A stretch of 64,000 bases of DNA from Clostridia bacterium UC5.1-1C12 (GCA_001305055.1 BBZX01000002.1:62001-126000), one strand, 5' to 3'; counted from the stretch's first letter, positions 28,835-38,591 are shown. The notes: generated by a model not told the origin, from the letters alone. Numbers and translations are program-made.

Positions 28835-30563
28835 TCGCTGATCACTCCTTTCATCTGTGAATTATAAACTTCTTGATAAATTGCGTTTCTGCTTAATAAT
28901 TCATCATGTGTACCGATATCATCAATCATACCGTCATTGAGGACAATGATCCGATCCGCATCTTGTACTGAAGAGATGCGCTGCGCAATAATCAGCGTCG
29001 TTGTTTCAGACAGTGTTTCATTAAAGGCTTTACGGATTGACGCATCGGTTGCGGTATCGACAGCGCTTGTGGAATCATCGAGAATGATGATTTTCGGTTT
29101 TTAATCAAAGCTCTGGCAATACACAGACGCTGCTTCTGACCGCCTGATACATTGGTGCCGCCCTGATCGAGATGTGTTTGATAACCATCAGGGAAATCCA
29201 TAATGAAATCGTGAGCGCAGGCAGCAATACAAGCCTCTTTGATCTCTTCAAACGCTGCGTTTTCATTACCCCAGCGCAGGTTTTCTTCAATAGTACCGCT
29301 GAATAAGACATTTTTCTGCAATACCATACCTACGGCATCACGAAGCGTCACCACATCAATCTCTCTGACATCGCGGTTATCAACTAAAACACTGCCTTCA
29401 CTGACATCATATAGACGCGGAATCAGCTGAACAAAGGTGGTCTTGCTTGAACCGGTACCGCCGATAATACCGATAGTTTCGCCTGATTGAATACTCAGGT
29501 TAATATTTTTCAGGACATAGTCCTCGCTTTCTTTTTTATATTTGAAAGAAACATTTTTAAATTCAATGGTACCGCTGGATAAAGGCCCTTTATAGGCATT
29601 TGCTGAATTTACGATATCGATTTCCTCGTTAAGCACTTCTACGATACGCTCAGCGGAAGCACCGGAAATAAGACAGTTAACAAACAGCATGCTCAGCATC
29701 ATTAAAGACATGAGAATCTGTGTGACATAAGTGATAAAACTCATCAATTCACCTGTCAGCATCGTTTGATTCATCACCATCCCGCCGCCGAACCAAAGAA
29801 TCAGAATAATACATAAATAAGTGGAAAACTGCATGATTGGCAGGTTCCAAATGATGAAGCTTTCAGCCTTGATCGAAGCTTCCATCAAAGCGTCATTGCT
29901 GGTTTTAAATTTTATTTTCTCAAATTTAGAACGCACAAAAGCTTTCACAACGCGAATACTGGTCAGGTTCTCCTGAACAGACGCATTCAGACCATCATAT
30001 TTTTTTAACATTGCTTCAAATAAAGGGAATGCTTTATGAATAATGAAGTATAATGCAAAGCCTAAAATCGGTACGATCAACAGGAAGATAAAGACTAACT
30101 GTGAATTGATCGTAGCTGCAATCGCAATAGCAACAACCAGCATGATCGGGCTTCGGAATGCCATCTTATTCAGCATCAGAAACATTCTCTGCACGTTGTT
30201 GGTATCCGCAGTGGCACGGGTAATCAGAGAAGCAGTTGAGAACTTATCAATATTGGAAAATGAAAAGTCTTGAATTTTATCGAATAATGCCTTTCTGATC
30301 TGTGAGCCAAAGCCCATGCCGGCCTTTGATGACAGATAAGATCCGGCAGCTCCGGCAAGCAGCGAAACCAGGGACATCCCAAACATCAGCAGGCCAACCC
30401 TGATAACATAATCCAAATCACGGTTGGTAATGCCGACATCGACGATCTTAGCCATCATAAAAGGAATCATTATTTCTAACACAGCCTCTATAACAACACA
30501 GAATATGCAGGCTAACGCATATTTTTCATACCCCTTCAGGTATTTAGCCAATGTTTTAATCAT
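28831..30563 (-). CDS. ABC exporter half-transporter (degenerate-site subunit), frameshifted
   Basis: Six membrane helices and an ATPase with Walker A GGTGSSKTT (Ser where Gly is usual) and signature VSGGQKQR. The frame breaks near 29103 in a run of five A; with six A it reads KKPKIIILDDSTSAVD, giving the Asp-substituted Walker B, then IIAQRISS and a stop at 28831 that overlaps the next ATG. So the catalytic site is degenerate, as in its paralogue 21652-23380. Start 30563 overlaps the marR stop (ATGATT), indicating coupling. Confidence 0.87.
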
Positions 30564-30997
30564 TGTTGTCCCTCCTTTTCAAGTTGTTGATTAAGTTTAC
30601 CGATCAACGCGGATAATTGTTCCTTATCTGCTTCACTGAAATCAGCAAATAAGCGATCATCCAGTTCATTAAATTTTTTGCGGCAGGCATTTGTGACAGA
30701 CTGACCCTTTTCACTGATGCTGACCAGGGTTGCCCGCTGATCCTTTTCATCATTGCTTTTGATCAGATAACCATGCTTAACCAGCCGTTTGACGCTGACA
30801 GCGACACTTGGCGCCGAAACCTTTAATTCCTCAACAATTTCTTTCTGAGTGCATTTTCCTTTCTCAGAAACGATTTCTAGAATCGGCAGCTGTCCGTAAT
30901 ATAAACCTTCACTTTCCATGATTCGTCTTATTTCACAGCCATGCAGACGATTGAAAGCATGTATTTTGCGTATAATGTCATGTGGTGTCATGAACAA
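30560..30997 (-). CDS. MarR family transcriptional regulator
   Basis: 145 residues, intact: winged HTH (CTQKEIVEELKVSAPSVAVSVKRLVKHGYL) with wing EKDQRATLVSI and terminal dimerisation helices. First gene of the second exporter operon, with TTAGT-type operators at 31006-31036, so probably autoregulated and drug-inducible. Confidence 0.9.
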   Translation of the reverse strand: MFMTPHDIIRKIHAFNRLHGCEIRRIMESEGLYYGQLPILEIVSEKGKCTQKEIVEELKVSAPSVAVSVKRLVKHGYLIKSNDEKDQRATLVSISEKGQSVTNACRKKFNELDDRLFADFSEADKEQLSALIGKLNQQLEKEGQQ

Positions 30998-31005
30998 CCT
31001 CCATT

Positions 31006-31036
31006 TAGTTAACCGACTAATAATTAATCGACTAAG
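31006..31036. promoter_or_regulatory. Tandem MarR operators
   Basis: TTAGT-TAACCG-ACTAA (31006-31021) and TTAAT-CG-ACTAA (31025-31036) lie just before the marR start. The half-sites resemble those before the first MarR gene (23836). Confidence 0.5.
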
Positions 31037-31120
31037 TAATAGTATCGCTAATTATATAGGTTGTCAAGTAGATTTGTTTGCCTAATCTTTGACATAAGGT
31101 ATAAAAAGATCGAAGGGGGC

Positions 31121-31151
31121 TTGACTTGGAGTGCACTCCAAGTGTTATCAT
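31121..31151 (+). promoter_or_regulatory. MerR-type promoter with 19-base spacer
   Basis: TTGACT (31121-31126) and TATCAT (31146-31151) are 19 bases apart, the overlong spacing typical of MerR activation. A perfect 20-base palindrome (31124-31143, core TTGGAGTGCACTCCAA) fills the spacer. It closely resembles operators of AdhR-like MerR proteins. Confidence 0.8.
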
Positions 31152-31174
31152 GAGCTTAACAAGGAGGTAATGGC

Positions 31175-31548
31175 ATGACAATAGCGGAAGTCAGCAAGAA
31201 ATATGATATTACAAGTGATACCCTGCGATATTATGAACGCATCGGTTTAATACCGCCGGTACCAAGAACTAAAAGCGGCATACGTGATTATGATGAAATT
31301 CATGCGCCTGGATTGAGTTAATGAAATGTATGCGCAAGGCGGGTGTTCAGATCGAAGCGTTGATTGAATATGTAGCCTTGTTTCAAAAGGGAGATGAAAC
31401 GATTGACGCGCGCAAGGCATTATTGATTGAACAGCGACATCAGCTCCAGGAAAGAATGAAGGAAATGCAGCTTTCATTGGATCGTTTAAATCAAAAAATT
31501 GATAAATATGAAAAAGGTTTGATGAAGGCAGAGAAAAAGCTTAGATAA
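31175..31548 (+). CDS. MerR family transcriptional regulator (AdhR-like), frameshifted
   Basis: About 125 residues. MTIAEVSKKYDITSDTLRYYERIGLIPPVPR is the standard MerR HTH. A break near 31307 (one missing base restores HARWIELMKCMRKAGV) leads to the linker and a long coiled-coil dimerisation helix ending at 31548. No Cys pair of metal sensors is present; AdhR-like members respond to aldehydes or electrophiles. The promoter ahead is a textbook MerR operator, so it activates its own operon, including the flavodoxin and CMD genes. Confidence 0.85.
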
Positions 31549-31561
31549 GTGAGGGTGAAAA

Positions 31562-32101
31562 ATGAAAAATATACTGATTCTATCGGCAAGTCCGAGAAAA
31601 GGCGGAAATTCTGATTTGTTATGTGATGAATTTATGCGCGGTGCTTTAGACGCCGGCAATCAGGTTGAAAAGCTGTGTTTGTGTGATTATAAGATAAATT
31701 ATTGTACCGGCTGCGGTTTATGCTCAGAGTTTGGCAAGCCTTGTCCGCAGGCTGATGATATGGCAATGATATTAAAGAAAATGATTGCGGCTGATGGTTT
31801 GGTAATGGCAACGCCGGTTTATTTTTATACGATGAATGCTCAAATGAAAACATTGATTGACCGCGCCTGCGCAAGATATATGGAAATCAGCCATAAAGAA
31901 TTCTATTATATTCTAGCCGCGGCGGAAAATGATCGGGCACTGATGACAAGAACGATTGAAGGCTTCCGCGGTTTCACGGATTGTTTAGAAGATCCTGTGG
32001 AAAAGGGCGTTATTTATGGGGTCGGTGCATGGAAAAAAGGTGAAATCAAGTCAATGCCTGTCATGCGTGAAGCCTATGAGATGGGCAGAAAGGTATTATA
32101 G
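31562..32101 (+). CDS. Flavodoxin family protein / NADPH-dependent FMN reductase
   Basis: 179 residues with the flavodoxin-like FMN site LSASPRKGGNSD near the N-terminus, TPVYFYTMNAQMKTLIDR in the middle, and a Cys cluster (YCTGCGLCSEFGKPC) that suggests an iron-sulphur or redox-active insert of the iron-sulphur flavoprotein type. Thirteen bases after merR; ribosome site GTGAGGGTG. Likely reduces quinones or electrophiles as part of the MerR-controlled stress response. Intact. Confidence 0.86.
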   Translation: MKNILILSASPRKGGNSDLLCDEFMRGALDAGNQVEKLCLCDYKINYCTGCGLCSEFGKPCPQADDMAMILKKMIAADGLVMATPVYFYTMNAQMKTLIDRACARYMEISHKEFYYILAAAENDRALMTRTIEGFRGFTDCLEDPVEKGVIYGVGAWKKGEIKSMPVMREAYEMGRKVL

Positions 32102-32103
32102 TT

Positions 32104-32855
32104 ATGATGGACAGAGAGAGAACGGCGGCTGACAAGATTAAACGGCTGTATGGTGAAGCCGGACTGATGCATGAGGCTGATCATGATTTAGAAAATCTTT
32201 ATGAGTTATTTGCATATGGTGAAATTTATAACCGAAGTCAGCTTAATGATCAGCAGCGTGAGATAATAGCTTTGGCGGTGCTGAGTACAAATCAAACGCT
32301 GAATCAGCTGCCTGAACATGTACATGCGGGTTTAAATGCGGGCTTGAAGGCAGAGGAGATAGAGGAAGTGATTATCCACTGTACGCCATATATCGGTTTC
32401 TCCAAGGCGCTGGAAGCTGTGAATGTGGTGAATGAGACATTAAAAGCGGAAGGCTTTGAGCTGCCGCTTGCAAGTCAGCGCCAAAGTGATGAATCAGATC
32501 GTTTTGAGAAGGGCTTGGCTTTGCAGAAACGGATTTTTGGCGAACGGATCGATGAATTGCGGGCTAATGCACCAAGGAATCAAATGCATATTCAAGATGC
32601 TTTATCAGCTATGTGTTTCGGTGATTTTTATACGCGCGGTGCCTTGATGTAAAGACAAGGGAATTGATTACCTTGTGTGTGCTGGCGGCGCTGGGCGGCT
32701 GTGAGAATCAGCTGAAAAGTCATGTGCAGGGCAATGTTACAGTTGGCAACAGCAAAGAATTAATGATTGAAGCTATCACTGTATGTCTGATTCACATCGG
32801 CTTTCCGCGTACCTTGAATGCGTTAAATTGCATCAATGAATGCCTGCCTGAGTAA
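32104..32855 (+). CDS. Tandem carboxymuconolactone decarboxylase (CMD/AhpD-like) protein, frameshifted
   Basis: About 250 residues with two CMD repeats: the first around NDQQREIIALAVLSTNQ and EHVHAGLNAG, the second, after a break near 32648, around KTRELITLCVLAALGGCENQLKSHV and ALNCINECL. The active-site CxxC of AhpD is not complete (GGCENQ), so it may be a gamma-carboxymuconolactone decarboxylase-like enzyme rather than a peroxidase partner. Follows the flavodoxin gene by two bases. MerR-flavodoxin-CMD trios are common in Firmicutes. Confidence 0.82.
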
Positions 32856-32856
32856 T

Positions 32857-32880
32857 AGCCCGTTTATCGGGTTTTTTATA
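32857..32880 (+). terminator. Terminator of the MerR operon
   Basis: CCCG-TTTAT-CGGG stem followed by six T. Confidence 0.65.
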
Positions 32881-32931
32881 TTTTAGAATAGTGAGAGTAA
32901 TGTTATAATAGACTTAACAGGAGGGCAGGAT

Positions 32932-33449
32932 ATGTTAACAGATAATTTTTATTTAGAAACTGAAAGATTGCAGATAGTTCCTTTTGATTATCAATATCTT
33001 CAAAATTATGCGGAGGAGTTTACTGAAGAAATTGCCCGGCTTCAATATCCTGATCCCTTTTCTTCAATAGACGCAGCCAAACAATCAGTTGATGAATTTG
33101 TCAATGAGATGCATCAGGGAAGAATGCTGGAGCTGCTTATTTTAAGTAAGAACGGTGAATTTCTTGGCAGCATGGAGGTATTTGGGCTTGAAGAGACAAG
33201 TCCTGAGGTTGGTTTGTGGCTAAAAGAGAGTTGTCATCGTCAGGGATACGGTTATGAGGCATTATCAGCGATGATTAGTTTTTGAACGATTTAGAGAAAT
33301 ATAATGGTTATATCTACGCTGTGGATGAGCGGAATATGGCTAGTCTGGCATTAGTAAAGCGATTTGAATGTGAACAGATCGGTCTTGATCCGGTGGTTAC
33401 CGAGAGCGGGAAGCAATTGAAGCTGCTGCTTTATAAGATATATAGATAG
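32932..33449 (+). CDS. GNAT family N-acetyltransferase (RimJ/RimL type), frameshifted
   Basis: About 172 residues. LETERLQIVPFD is the usual opening; GLWLKESCHRQGYGYEALSAMISF contains the acetyl-CoA loop. A break near 33285 leads to the other frame (ERNMASLALVKRFE), the conserved C-terminal helix, and a stop at 33449. Ribosome site GGAGGGCAGG. No neighbouring gene hints at the substrate. Confidence 0.8.
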
Positions 33450-33495
33450 TTAGCAGTGGGAAAAAACCAAGAGGTAAATATTAAAAAAACAGTTT

Positions 33496-33832
33496 ATGAA
33501 TGGCGGCGGTGTCAATTCGATTATTATTTATCAGCTGTTTTTATTTGATGGGTTATCAGCTGGAGAGGTTGATAAGCTTTTATAACCTTACTGAAGTCAG
33601 TTTTCTTATCATGCATCCTTCAGCTATTGTTTATCATAAGCTTTGGCACTGTCCTAAATGTGATGCGAAGCTGCCATATGAAAGTGCATTTTTTGAAGAT
33701 TTTAATTGTTGTCCGTATTATGGCAGGAATAATTATGATCCAGTTGATACAAACTTGTTGCAGCTGGCAGAAACAGAAAACAGCCACCGAAGTGACTGTT
33801 TTCTGACAAATTGTAAAAGGGAGTGTCAGTAA
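33496..33832 (+). pseudogene. Possible decayed gene with zinc-ribbon-like segment
   Basis: Two frames seem to belong together: an opening MNGGGVNSIIIYQLFLFDGLSAGEVDKLL that stops at about 33582, and an overlapping frame containing WHCPKCDAKLPYESAFFEDFNCCPYYG, a CPxC...CC pattern like a zinc ribbon. The last 20 codons run into a terminator hairpin. I do not recognise the family; it may be a frameshifted small gene or a remnant. Confidence 0.3.
33774..33806 (+). terminator. Hairpin, likely terminator
   Basis: CAGAAAACAGCCAC/GTGACTGTTTTCTG stem with a CGAA tetraloop and one mismatch; T tract is short. Confidence 0.5.
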
Positions 33833-33964
33833 AGTGCCTTGAGGTCATCACGCTCAATGGGACGGCGCTTTACTTTCACTGTCATTATTTCCAGAATTCA
33901 TATTTCTAAACATCAATTACTAAAAAATGGCTGAATTTCTTTTTAAGTTATTCACGGTAACTAC

Positions 33965-33993
33965 TTGTCATCGATAAAAAAATGTGATAAAGT
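33965..33993 (+). promoter_or_regulatory. Promoter of tRNA-Trp
   Basis: TTGTCA (33965-33970), 17-base spacer, TAAAGT (33988-33993), about 18 bases before the mature tRNA. Confidence 0.6.
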
Positions 33994-34011
33994 ATTAAAG
34001 CAGTAAATCTT

Positions 34012-34085
34012 AGGGGTGTAGTACAATGGTAGTATAACGGTCTCCAAAACCGCTGATGGGAGTTCGATCCTCTCCACCCCTGCCA
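34012..34085 (+). tRNA. tRNA-Trp (anticodon CCA)
   Basis: 74-base cloverleaf: acceptor AGGGGTG/CACCCCT, D arm GTAC/GTAT, anticodon loop CTCCAAA (CCA, Trp), T loop GTTCGATCC, encoded CCA. The first anticodon-stem pair appears mismatched (A-C). Confidence 0.92.
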
Positions 34086-34098
34086 TAGTTCAATCAAG

Positions 34099-34122
34099 GT
34101 CTTATTTATAAGGCTTTTTTTA
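34099..34122 (+). terminator. Terminator of tRNA-Trp
   Basis: GTCTTAT/ATAAGGC stem (one G-T pair) followed by seven T. Confidence 0.6.
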
Positions 34123-34252
34123 TTTATTATGAAAAAATGCAAATTTTAAGAAGAAATAATTCAATAAATCTTGTTTATTTATACTAATGAGGTAAGAGAA
34201 TATGAAAAAAATACTAGCAAGTTTATGGACGCATAATAACGAATATTAAAAA

Positions 34253-34327
34253 TTAAAGAATAAAAAAGCCAACCAATAAACCTGCGATAAATATAATTAC
34301 ATACTTAATGACAGTTTTCTTATCCAT
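34253..34327 (-). CDS. Very small membrane protein (24 residues)
   Basis: ATG 34327 sits behind a perfect AAAGGAGG ribosome site (eight-base spacing) and encodes MDKKTVIKYVIIFIAGLLVG plus four more residues, a charged start and one transmembrane helix. Codon structure, ribosome site and topology together make a real membrane microprotein likely. Upstream are a GATTC/GAATC inverted repeat (34354-34370) and a TATACT-like box. No family recognised. Confidence 0.55.
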   Translation of the reverse strand: MDKKTVIKYVIIFIAGLLVGFFIL

Positions 34328-34484
34328 AGATGTGCCTCCTTTCTTAACATGAAGATTCCATATGCGAATCCTGTTTCCTGCTTTTATGTTAGCATGGATA
34401 ATTTTTAGTATAACGTTGTAGCTATGCTTTGAATTTGATAAACTGGTTTCATAAATGTTGACTCATTTAGAGTGAGGTTAAATT

Positions 34485-34691
34485 ATGAAAAGGAAATATT
34501 CTCAGGAAGAAGTGGAACAATTAATGATAGGACGAATATACTGCAATCATGAAGACTTGAATATTTTTGTCAGGCGGAAAGGGCTTTACGCTTGGACAAT
34601 GAATTTAGGAAATAAGTGGAGTTGGATAATCACAGTTACAGCAGCAATGATCATCATTGTGATAGTATTTCTGATGTTGGAATTATCATAA
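34485..34691 (+). CDS. Small DUF5808-like membrane protein
   Basis: 68 residues. The central segment HEDLNIFVRRKGLYAWTMNLGNKWSW matches the DUF5808 pattern of a dipped Asp/Pro loop followed by GWTxNFGN, and the C-terminus is a single transmembrane helix. DUF5808 usually occurs fused to larger DUF1648-type membrane proteins; here it stands alone. Ribosome site GTGAGGTTAA. Overlaps by six bases the end of a convergent small gene. Confidence 0.6.
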   Translation: MKRKYSQEEVEQLMIGRIYCNHEDLNIFVRRKGLYAWTMNLGNKWSWIITVTAAMIIIVIVFLMLELS

Positions 34692-34847
34692 ATATTCGTA
34701 TATGATTTCAGGAGTGCTTATTTTTTTTCTTATCAGCCATACAAGAATGATAATGATAATCACTATGCCAAACCAAAATGGGAATGAATCAAAGCCATAA
34801 AAATCGAGAACAGTTGAACTGTAATTTTGAATTGCTAGCAATAGCAT
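34686..34847 (-). CDS. Small membrane protein (53 residues), tentative
   Basis: ATG 34847 behind AAAGAGTG gives MLLLAIQNYSSTVLDFYGFD..., a transmembrane helix (FGIVIIIIILVWLI) and a basic cytosolic tail. Convergent with the DUF5808-like gene. Compositionally convincing but with no known relative. Confidence 0.4.
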   Translation of the reverse strand: MLLLAIQNYSSTVLDFYGFDSFPFWFGIVIIIIILVWLIRKKISTPEIIYEYL

Positions 34848-35031
34848 TTGTATCACTCTTTTCTTATTGATGTTTATTTTACTTTTATTCTAGCATAGAA
34901 AATAAAAAAGTGATAAATATTAGATCGTGTGAAAAGGTAATAAATAAAACTATCACGGAATTTGATATTAAATTATCGCTGAGCATTTCATTGTTGGCTT
35001 ATAATGTTATACTATTGGCAAGAGGTGATAG

Positions 35032-36946
35032 TATGCTGAATCAGCGGCAAAGCTTTATCCTAAAAGATTTAGAGGCAGCCAAAGAGCCGGTTACAGCCAA
35101 AGCCCTGGCTGCTAAATATAATATATCACTGCGCACGATCCGTAATGATATCAATGAAATCAGCGATTATGTCAATACACTTGAGGGAGTAAATTTTATT
35201 AAAGTACCGGGTCTTGGTATGCGTATTGATGCAAAGCAAAATATATATAATCAATTAGAAAAGGAAATCAATCTTGAAAACCTAAGCATTTACCGTGCCG
35301 AAGACCGCAGTCATGTCCTGCTGTTCTGCTTTTTACTGCTGCCAAATCCGATTACCGCAGAAGCCTTGGCTGAAAAGATGCAGCTGTCAAAAATACTGTC
35401 ATGAATGAATTAAAATCAGTCAATGAACAGCTTGCAGATTATCACTTGCAGGTTGTCGGCAGAAAGAATCATGGTTTTTATCTCAAAGGTGAAGAAATAG
35501 ATGTCATATCATTAATCAATGCATTGATCGAAAAGGCTAATAAGAAAAAGATTCAGTATCTGCTATTTGAAAGTGAAGACACCTTTTTAAACAATGTCGA
35601 AAAGATGCAGATCGATCAGCTGCTTAATTTTATTAATGATGACCTTGTTTTAATGATTAATGATTATGTCAGGCTGAAAATATGGCTGGCCTTTTTTATC
35701 AAACGCTGTTCTTATGGTAATTCATTACGGTTGAATCACAATTATTATGCCGATGTACTCAATGATGAGAATCATATAAAAATTGAACGTCTTGCGCAGG
35801 AAATCCATAAATTATTCAGCCTGTGTCTTGATGGCGGACAAATCGAATTTTGACTTTCATCATTGCGAACTATACATATTGGGTCGATGATAAGATCGTC
35901 AAGGAAGAAACTAGTAAATTGGTACAAGCAGTAGAGGCGATGCTGAAAGAAGCACAGCATGTATATCCTGAGCTGGCAGTTGAATATGATCAGCTGAAAA
36001 ATGACATTCTGACTCATATTCAGTTAACCTTGAATCGCTACAAACTGAATTTACCGAATACAAATCCAATTCTGACGCAAATTAAAGCTAAATATGGAGA
36101 GCTTTACGGTATGGTTGAACATGCTTCAAAAGCTTTTGAGAATGTGTATGGCTTATCAATGGATGAAGATGAAATCGGGTTTTTAACGCTTTATTTCTGC
36201 CGCAGCCTAGAGAAAAGTCATCAATTAGCGGAAGCACGTATTTTGGTGGTGTGCAATACAGGACGGGGAGCAAGTAAGCTGTTGGCTGCCCGCCTTATGA
36301 ACAATATGCCGGAAGTTCATATTGTAGGCATGATTCCGGTTCTTGATTTAGAACGGCAGTCAGATTTAGTGGATAATGCGGATCTGATCCTATCCACAAT
36401 ACCGCTTCATGATATTAAAAACCGGTTGTTTTGGTCAGTCCCTTTGTCAGTGAACAGGAAATGCTGAAGATAAAAGAGGTTATAGTTGAAGGCAAAACTC
36501 ATAGCCGGCCTTCATTAACAGATGCTACAGATTTAATGAATTCTTTGATTACACAATATGTACCCGGCAGCAAAGTCAATGAATTTTCAGCCCGTCTGGG
36601 AAGCTTGATCAATTTCAATTTTGCGGCGAGTGAACCGGCCTCACTTTCTGCGGAGCTATATGCGGAAACATGTGTTGAGGCTTGTATCATGATGTCAGAA
36701 TGTCCGGCTAATCATGGCAAAAACGTTGATTACCATCGATTCTCAGGAATTCTCGCCCATATTGTTATGTCGGTGCCGCGCTGGGTCAATGGCCGTTTCA
36801 TCAGTGCTTCTGATTATGAAGAAATGAAAAAATCATATGCCAAGGAATATGAAATTATTGTTAGGTTTCTGCATGTCATGGAAGAAAAGCTCGGTGTCTA
36901 TATTGACCCAATTGAAGCAATTGCTATTCTCCGTTATTTGATTTGA
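35032..36946 (+). CDS. PRD-containing BglG/MtlR-type transcriptional regulator, frameshifted
   Basis: About 640 residues once three breaks (near 35397, 35852, 36430) are joined. Order: HTH_11 (AKALAAKYNISLRTIRNDI), a second HTH (AEALAEKMQLSK...), a PRD region (residues about 195-410), a galactitol-IIB-like domain with the phosphorylatable Cys in ILVVCNTGRGASK, and a C-terminal domain ending VYIDPIEAIAILRYLI. Phosphorylation by HPr or EII components on PRD histidines would set its activity. ATG 35032 follows AGAGGTGATAGT. It lies immediately upstream of the SFCGS/DUF4310 cluster and is its probable activator. DgaR-like regulators are related in role. Confidence 0.8.
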
Positions 36947-36956
36947 ATTTTTTGAT

Positions 36957-36993
36957 AACACCATTTGATTGCACTAATCATGTGGTGTTTTTG
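36957..36993 (+). terminator. Terminator after PRD regulator
   Basis: AACACCA...TTGATT / AATCA...TGGTGTT two-step stem followed by TTTTTG. Confidence 0.65.
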
Positions 36994-37110
36994 TTATTTT
37001 AATTTTATAAATTCAATGATATTCTGATTACAGATAAAGAAACACCTGATAAAACTAGAAAAAAGGGTGAAAATACTTATCTTTATAAATCGGAAAAGAG
37101 GTGTCTTAAT

Positions 37111-38251
37111 TTGAAAAGGGTTTTGATCAAATGGTATTCTTGTAGATAAACATAATGATTTGCACCAAGTGAAGAAGGATATCCTTTGCGAAGCAGGTCT
37201 GATTACAGATATCCAGGATGTGATCAATGATGAAAACGCCCGGGTAATCGATGCTGAGGGACTGTATGTCAGTGCCGGCATGATTGATATTCACATGCAC
37301 AATCGGCTTCGTGAAGCTGTGATGGATGTGGATAAGCTGGGTGTTTATCGGGGTGTGACGGCGATGATTGAATGCGGTTCGGCAGCGGTGGATGAAGCTG
37401 ATAAATTTGCGGCTGAAGCCAAAGCCGCTAAGACAAAATATTATGCGCTGCTCAGCGGGCATAGTGAGCATGGTTTCTCAAAAGATATGGCGGACATGGA
37501 CGTTGAAAATATAAATCCTGCCCATTATCTGGAATGCTTTGACCGTTATCCCGGTATCTTTTTAGGCATCAAGGTTGCCTGCAGCAATACGATCACCAAC
37601 GATCAGGGATACGCGTTAGTAAAAAAGGCAAAGTCTATTGCGAAAGAGCGCTGTCTGCCGGTGACGGTTCATGTTGGCACATTCCCGCCTGATCCTTGCG
37701 GTTTGGTTGAGTTTCTGGAAGCGGGCGATGTCATTACGCATACTTATCATGGCAAGGAAGTATCGCTCTTTCAAAAGGACGGAACACCGAAACGCAGCTT
37801 TGTGAGAGCCAGAAATCGAGGCGTATTATTCGACGTGGGTCACGGCAGTGCCAGCTTCTGTTATCCGGTAGCGGCAAGGGCATTCCGTAAAGGCTTTGCA
37901 CCGGATTTGATCAGTACGGATATCCGCCTGTCAAATATCAATGGCCCGGCTTATTCACTGGCTATTGTAATGAGTAAATGGTTGGCAATGGGGATGAGTC
38001 TTATGGATGTAGTAGACAGTGTTACTTATCGGGCAGCTAAAACATATCATCTGGATATGCTGGGGGAAATTAAAATCGGCAAATCAGCAGATTTCACTTT
38101 CTTTGACATAAAAGAAGTAAATCTTGAATTAGAAGATTGTTATTATAACCTTCAGAAAGTCAGTCAATGTATAGTGCCGGAAAAAGTCATGGTATCTGGA
38201 GGTGGAGAAAGTGAATTATATCAGTGTACTGAGGGATATTCTAAAGCTTAA
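37111..38251 (+). CDS. Amidohydrolase/deacetylase family metallohydrolase (cog3964 type), frameshifted at 5' end
   Basis: About 380-residue TIM-barrel hydrolase of the amidohydrolase superfamily. The metal motif DIHMHNRL, VTVHVGTFPPD, ITHTYHG, FDVGHGSASF and ISTDIRLS correspond to the strand-1 HxH, bridging and strand-8 Asp positions. Some cog3964 members hydrolyse acetyl esters of R-2-hydroxy acids such as acetyl-mandelate. The likely start is TTG 37111 behind AAGAGGTG; the reading frame shifts near 37130 (restored: LIKNGILVDKHNDL) before entering the long frame whose first apparent start, TTG 37160, is internal. First gene of the SFCGS/DUF4310 cluster; overlaps the next gene by about 40 bases. 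Confidence 0.83.
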
Positions 38252-38591
38252 TCATGATGAAATCGCAGCTGTCAGTGATGATTTTGAAAATATCAATGCT
38301 TATCTCGAAGCTCATCAGATCATCATTCCCGATGATTTCCAGGTGACGCTTTGCAATCATATCAATGTGATGCTGCTGCGGTTTAAAACTAATGAATGCG
38401 CGCAGATTGAGGTCAATGAAGATGTATATCGGCAAGTTTCAAAACGAAGTCTTGATTATGCTGAAGAATGTCTGACACCAATCTGCAGGAAATATGGTAT
38501 TTTGCTGAATCAAGCAGAAAAAGTTTTATTTGCGATTTATTTACAGACAGGGATGTCAAAGGAGGATGGATCATGTCAAATAAACCAGTAG
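38211..38591 (+). CDS. Stand-alone PRD domain protein
   Basis: 126 residues from GTG 38211, which sits eight bases after GGAGG. The whole protein is one PTS regulation domain: LCNHINVMLLRF with the phospho-acceptor His, and a second His-free helix pair near CRKYGILLNQAEKVLFAIYLQ. It has no DNA- or RNA-binding part, so it probably tunes another protein, perhaps the PRD regulator upstream or the transporter, in response to HPr phosphorylation. Overlaps both neighbours, so it is firmly part of the cluster. Its presence ties the DUF4310 system to the PTS. Confidence 0.72.
   Translation: MNYISVLRDILKLNHDEIAAVSDDFENINAYLEAHQIIIPDDFQVTLCNHINVMLLRFKTNECAQIEVNEDVYRQVSKRSLDYAEECLTPICRKYGILLNQAEKVLFAIYLQTGMSKEDGSCQINQ

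Noticed and set aside
34202..34249. 15-codon frame MKKILASLWTHNNEY behind GAGGTAAG
   Set aside because: Too short and without any other support; could be a leader peptide but nothing follows on that strand.
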